Notes under the pieces: generated by a model
What the model saw: the letters and a program-made list of their open reading frames with translations, nothing else
Databases searched by the model: none
Told to the model about the DNA's origin: nothing
Program-made: the position numbers and the translations under genes
Shown here: positions 61,524 to 64,000 of the stretch, one piece after another
Position numbering within the stretch: the stretch's first letter is position 1
Layout: each line of letters starts with the position of its first letter
Assembly (NCBI RefSeq): GCF_003443615.1
Contig: NZ_CP031967.1
Span: forward strand, 2,108,001 to 2,172,000
Reading direction: 5' to 3'
DNA from: Alteromonas sp. BL110
GTDB taxonomy: Bacteria; Pseudomonadota; Gammaproteobacteria; Enterobacterales; Alteromonadaceae
Length of the DNA: 64,000 nt

Positions 61524-61880
61524 GTGAGTGTAAGCCCTCTGAAACACGCAGTGAACCCATCCATGGGGGCTCCGACACCGCATCCATGCGGTGTAGGGTT
61601 TCAGAGGGCATACACTCACTCCCTCGTTAATCGGCATAACAAGAGCTTTGAAGAGGAGAGGAGTAACACGCCGTAAAGCCATCCATGGCGGCTTCGCAGC
61701 AGCGTCCCTGCTGCTGAGAGTTTTTGATGGGGCTTCACTCCCTCCTTGCTTGGCATAGCAAAAAGCTTGAGGAGGAGAGGAGTAACACGCCGTAAATCCA
61801 TCCCAGCTTTCAAGTAAGAGCTTCGACACCGCATCCATGCGGTGTAGGGTTTCAGAAGGCACAACACTCACTCCCGTTCT
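61524..61880. repeat. Tandem array of three cloverleaf-like repeat units
   Basis: Unit A (61524-61619): 22-base arms, one mismatch (61524-61545 and 61598-61619), enclosing a CCC-ATCCAT-GGG hairpin and ACACCGC-ATCCAT-GCGGTGT. Unit B (about 61655-61745): GCC-ATCCAT-GGC and CAGCAGC-GTCCCT-GCTGCTG. Unit C (about 61774-61880): ACACCGC-ATCCAT-GCGGTGT again, first hairpin altered. GAGAGGAGTAACACG recurs at 61656 and 61775 (119-base period), and related CACTCCCTC tracts join the units. All lie between the tuf terminator and the convergent pilin gene. Reverse-strand ORFs here are repeat translations. Confidence 0.85.
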
Positions 61881-61950
61881 GCGTAGTCACAAAACAGTTA
61901 AGCTAGAAATAAAGTGGGGGGCGTACTGCTATTGCTGCGGGAAGGTTGCG

Positions 61951-62421
61951 TTATGCATTACAGTTATTCACAGTTATAGTCGGCTTCTCACCTCGATTGG
62001 GATGACGATAGGTAAGCTTACATATTTGGTCTTCACCAATTTCATCATTGCTAAAGCCGCTAGTTTGTCTTTCTAGGGTAAAGATAACTTCAGGGGCCGA
62101 GCCAGTTAACTTCCAATCGTCTTCGGTGAAGTCTGCTACAAGTTTCAAATTCGTCTGTGTTGCGTAAGGGTAGCCATAGCGTACACGAATACCTGACGTT
62201 AGGGTGGTATCAGCGCTGCCTTCAGCCCCTTCAAGAAGTGATTTAGCATAGACAATATCTGAAGAAGCGACTAAGGCTGATTTTAAACCCTGGAGCGCGC
62301 CAACTTGCGCATCTTTTTGAATGTTTAAAAGCTTCGGGGCAGCAGTGACAGCAAGTATGCCCAGCACAACAATTACTATAATTAGCTCTATTAGAGTGAA
62401 ACCCTTATTCCTGAACTGCAT
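61951..62421 (-). CDS. Type IV prepilin-like protein (MSHA-type pilin family)
   Basis: 156 residues. A short leader MQFRNKG precedes the cleavage site and FTLIELIIVIVVLGILAVTAAPKLL, the class III prepilin N-terminus with Glu5. The C-terminal Cys pair (ICKLTYRHPNRG to NNCNA) would form the pilin disulfide. The closest fit by eye is MSHA-type pilin or related pseudopilin; no assembly genes are nearby. It may be a minor or orphan pilin. Confidence 0.85.
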   Translation of the reverse strand: MQFRNKGFTLIELIIVIVVLGILAVTAAPKLLNIQKDAQVGALQGLKSALVASSDIVYAKSLLEGAEGSADTTLTSGIRVRYGYPYATQTNLKLVADFTEDDWKLTGSAPEVIFTLERQTSGFSNDEIGEDQICKLTYRHPNRGEKPTITVNNCNA

Positions 62422-62540
62422 ACCTTACCGTACTTGAAAGCCCTAAAACCGTTTGCATCCAAGTTGAAGTGTATACCATTGAATAAATGTTTCAATTTAG
62501 ACATAAGCCTAAATCTAATTTTAAGGAAAGGTAGATATAA

Positions 62541-62565
62541 AAAAGCTAGGCAATTACCTAGCTTT
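62541..62565 (-). terminator. Terminator after the TraB/GumN gene (- strand)
   Basis: AAAGCTAGG-CAATTA-CCTAGCTTT stem; on the - strand it is followed by a T-run. Confidence 0.75.
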
Positions 62566-62594
62566 AATTCTGATAGCTCTAAGCCAAGGGCGAA

Positions 62595-63488
62595 TTACAT
62601 TTGTTCTATTTTGTAACCCTTAGCTTCTAACAGGGCAATTACGCTGTCATCACCCACTAAATGTCCTGCACCAACTAAAACAAACTCTTGGTCTTCGTCG
62701 CCGAACATAGCTTCGATTTGAGGTAGCCAGTTTTGGTTACGCTTGGTAAACACATCATCATAAGAAGTCGGTGACTCACGTTTGAACGTATCTACCACCA
62801 ACTCATCAATTTGTTCAGTGTCACCATTTCTCCATGCTTTTATAGTGCTTTGTAGCATTTCTTTTAGTTCTGGTAAGGTTTCCAACGTTTCAGAGATTAG
62901 ACGATCTTCTTCACCCGCTCCCATGTTCGCAAGCATGTTGATTTGAAAATCTAATGATTCTAAGTATTCGCTTGTTTTACCATCACGTGCAGCTAACTGC
63001 ATAAAATAGGCATCTACACCTTGTCCTGCCATCTGAGAGCGTTGTGCTTCCATAGCAACTAGCATTGATGCGACCATACCTGGCTTAAATCGAGCTAACT
63101 GATCTGCAGTAGCCCCAAAGTTAGTTAAATAAGCATTAAGAGCCTGATAGGTTTCTTCTGAAACATCATCCTTAAGCGACTTGCCTTCTGCATACGCGAG
63201 TCCTGCCATCATTTTTTGCTGACCTTCGATATCTGTTGGATCTGGCATTTTGACTTCAAAAACTAATGTGTCGGCTTGCTCATAAACGTCGGTAAATTCA
63301 CTCGGCAGTGGAAATTCAGAAATGGGTAAAATATGGATGGTGCCACCTAGATATACGGCGTCTTCACCATTAGTTACTTTCCAAACGGACGTTTGGCTAT
63401 CAGTGTCGGCAATAGCAGTTGTTACAGTAGATACAGCGAGTCCAAGCGAGAACAGGAGTTTTTGTATAGAAAAGTTTTTCATCTTCAT
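62595..63488 (-). CDS. TraB/GumN family exported protein
   Basis: 297 residues with a signal peptide (cleavage near AIA-DT, residue 27). TraB/GumN motifs: VYLGGTIHILP (GxxH), VFEVKMPDP, and FVLVGAGHLVGDDSVIALLEAKGYKIEQM at the end, the paired GxxH/GAGH histidines. Family members are thought to be metal-dependent proteases or erythromycin-esterase-like enzymes; the substrate is unknown. Confidence 0.88.
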   Translation of the reverse strand: MKMKNFSIQKLLFSLGLAVSTVTTAIADTDSQTSVWKVTNGEDAVYLGGTIHILPISEFPLPSEFTDVYEQADTLVFEVKMPDPTDIEGQQKMMAGLAYAEGKSLKDDVSEETYQALNAYLTNFGATADQLARFKPGMVASMLVAMEAQRSQMAGQGVDAYFMQLAARDGKTSEYLESLDFQINMLANMGAGEEDRLISETLETLPELKEMLQSTIKAWRNGDTEQIDELVVDTFKRESPTSYDDVFTKRNQNWLPQIEAMFGDEDQEFVLVGAGHLVGDDSVIALLEAKGYKIEQM

Positions 63489-63767
63489 CCCTAAGGTTAT
63501 GTACTTATTATTGTTTAAAGCGTGCGAATCAGTATCCCTTCGCTTTTGAAAAAAGTCTTAATAATTCGAACGGTAGCGACTAAATTATAAGCTAGAATAG
63601 CAGAGTGCAATCTAGATATAACCTGTCCCTAGTGATGTTTTTTCAAGGTAACCACAAAAAGGCGCATCTAGGCGCTAAATGCAGGCGAATGCTAACAATT
63701 GAAGTCGCTATTGATGTACATTAACTCTTAAAGAAAACTACTCATCGACGTTAGGCGTTTATTCATT

Positions 63768-64000
63768 ATGAAGTTTATATACCTACTGATGTCCGTACTT
63801 ACATTCTTGTTTACTCCTACTACATTAGCTACTACAAGCCCTATGCATGATACAAAGCCCCCATTACCGCAAGCAGCCAGTGAGGCACTGATAAAAAACA
63901 TCTCAGCGTTCCCTCACTTCACCAAAGAAGAAGTAATAGCGAATACGCCTCTTACTAATGACGCGTGGAGAAACTATGTTCACGCTAGAAATGGCGAGCA
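63768..64000 (+). CDS. Exported protein, 3' end outside window
   Basis: ATG 63768 opens a frame to the window end (77 codons). MKFIYLLMSVLTFLFTPTTLAT is a signal peptide with likely cleavage after LA. The mature part seen (LPQAASEALIKNISAFPHF, EEVIANTPLTNDAW) gives no family. It is divergent from the TraB/GumN gene over a 279-base gap with no other gene. Confidence 0.6.
   Translation, partial: MKFIYLLMSVLTFLFTPTTLATTSPMHDTKPPLPQAASEALIKNISAFPHFTKEEVIANTPLTNDAWRNYVHARNGE

Noticed and set aside
61461-61871. 136-residue reverse ORF (and an overlapping 83-residue one) behind tuf
   Set aside because: It covers the tandem repeat array; the peptide repeats follow the DNA repeats and no ribosome site is present.
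61524-61880. Integron attC sites or a retron
   Set aside because: No integrase or reverse transcriptase gene, and hairpin layout differs from attC R-box pairs.

Overview
The window looks like chromosome of a marine gammaproteobacterium, most likely Alteromonas or a close relative. The base for this is gene content and protein similarity as I recognise it: a tRNA-Trp/secE/nusG/rplKAJL/rpoBC/rpsLG/fusA/tuf block, an Arg33-type EF-P paralogue, an amylosucrase, a family I.1 lipase with its own foldase, and moderate G+C. No rRNA, prophage, complete IS element, integrase or CRISPR array was seen.

Layout. 1-5.1 kb: 3' part of hemH, a small DUF4112 membrane protein, and a two-gene unit pairing a thiamine-diphosphate (acetolactate-synthase-like) enzyme with an aldehyde dehydrogenase. 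5.1-10.2 kb: a DUF2237 gene, a UbiG-family methyltransferase, a secreted lipase overlapping its chaperone gene, and two overlapping glutathione-transferase genes. 10.2-13.6 kb: a homocysteine methyltransferase-like gene and a ROK repressor facing a PfkB sugar kinase across a dyad-rich promoter region. 13.7-22.2 kb: efpL, then the ligase-associated DNA repair set (ATP-dependent ligase and exonuclease on -, Lhr-type helicase and PdeM phosphoesterase on +). This set is split by a DUF418 membrane gene and what looks like the tail of a lost outer-membrane barrel gene. 22.1-24.2 kb: a REP-like repeat cluster and the agmatine-to-putrescine genes aguA/aguB. 24.3-39.2 kb: S9 peptidase with a small exported partner, folM/folE, a CPXCG protein, amylosucrase and a divergent MFS transporter, MscS channel, VOC and aldo/keto reductase genes, lipocalin, pyrC, dbpA, ACT protein. 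39.3-44.3 kb: M13 lipoprotein peptidase, RraA-like protein, ABC exporter.

44.4-61.5 kb is the highly expressed transcription/translation block, with recognisable promoters, the L10-binding leader, attenuator-like hairpins and terminators. It shows strongly biased codon use except in fusA, which looks less biased to the eye. 61.5-64 kb holds a tandem array of structured repeats behind tuf, a type IV pilin-like gene, a TraB/GumN protein and the start of an exported protein that runs off the window.

Most genes belong to known families. The parts most worth a second look are the cloverleaf-like repeat array after tuf, the interrupted ligase/helicase repair cluster with its barrel-gene remnant, the REP-like cluster at 22.1 kb, and several candidate operators in intergenic DNA. 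I did not find a clearly new multi-gene system. All family calls are by eye from sequence motifs; no database search was run.
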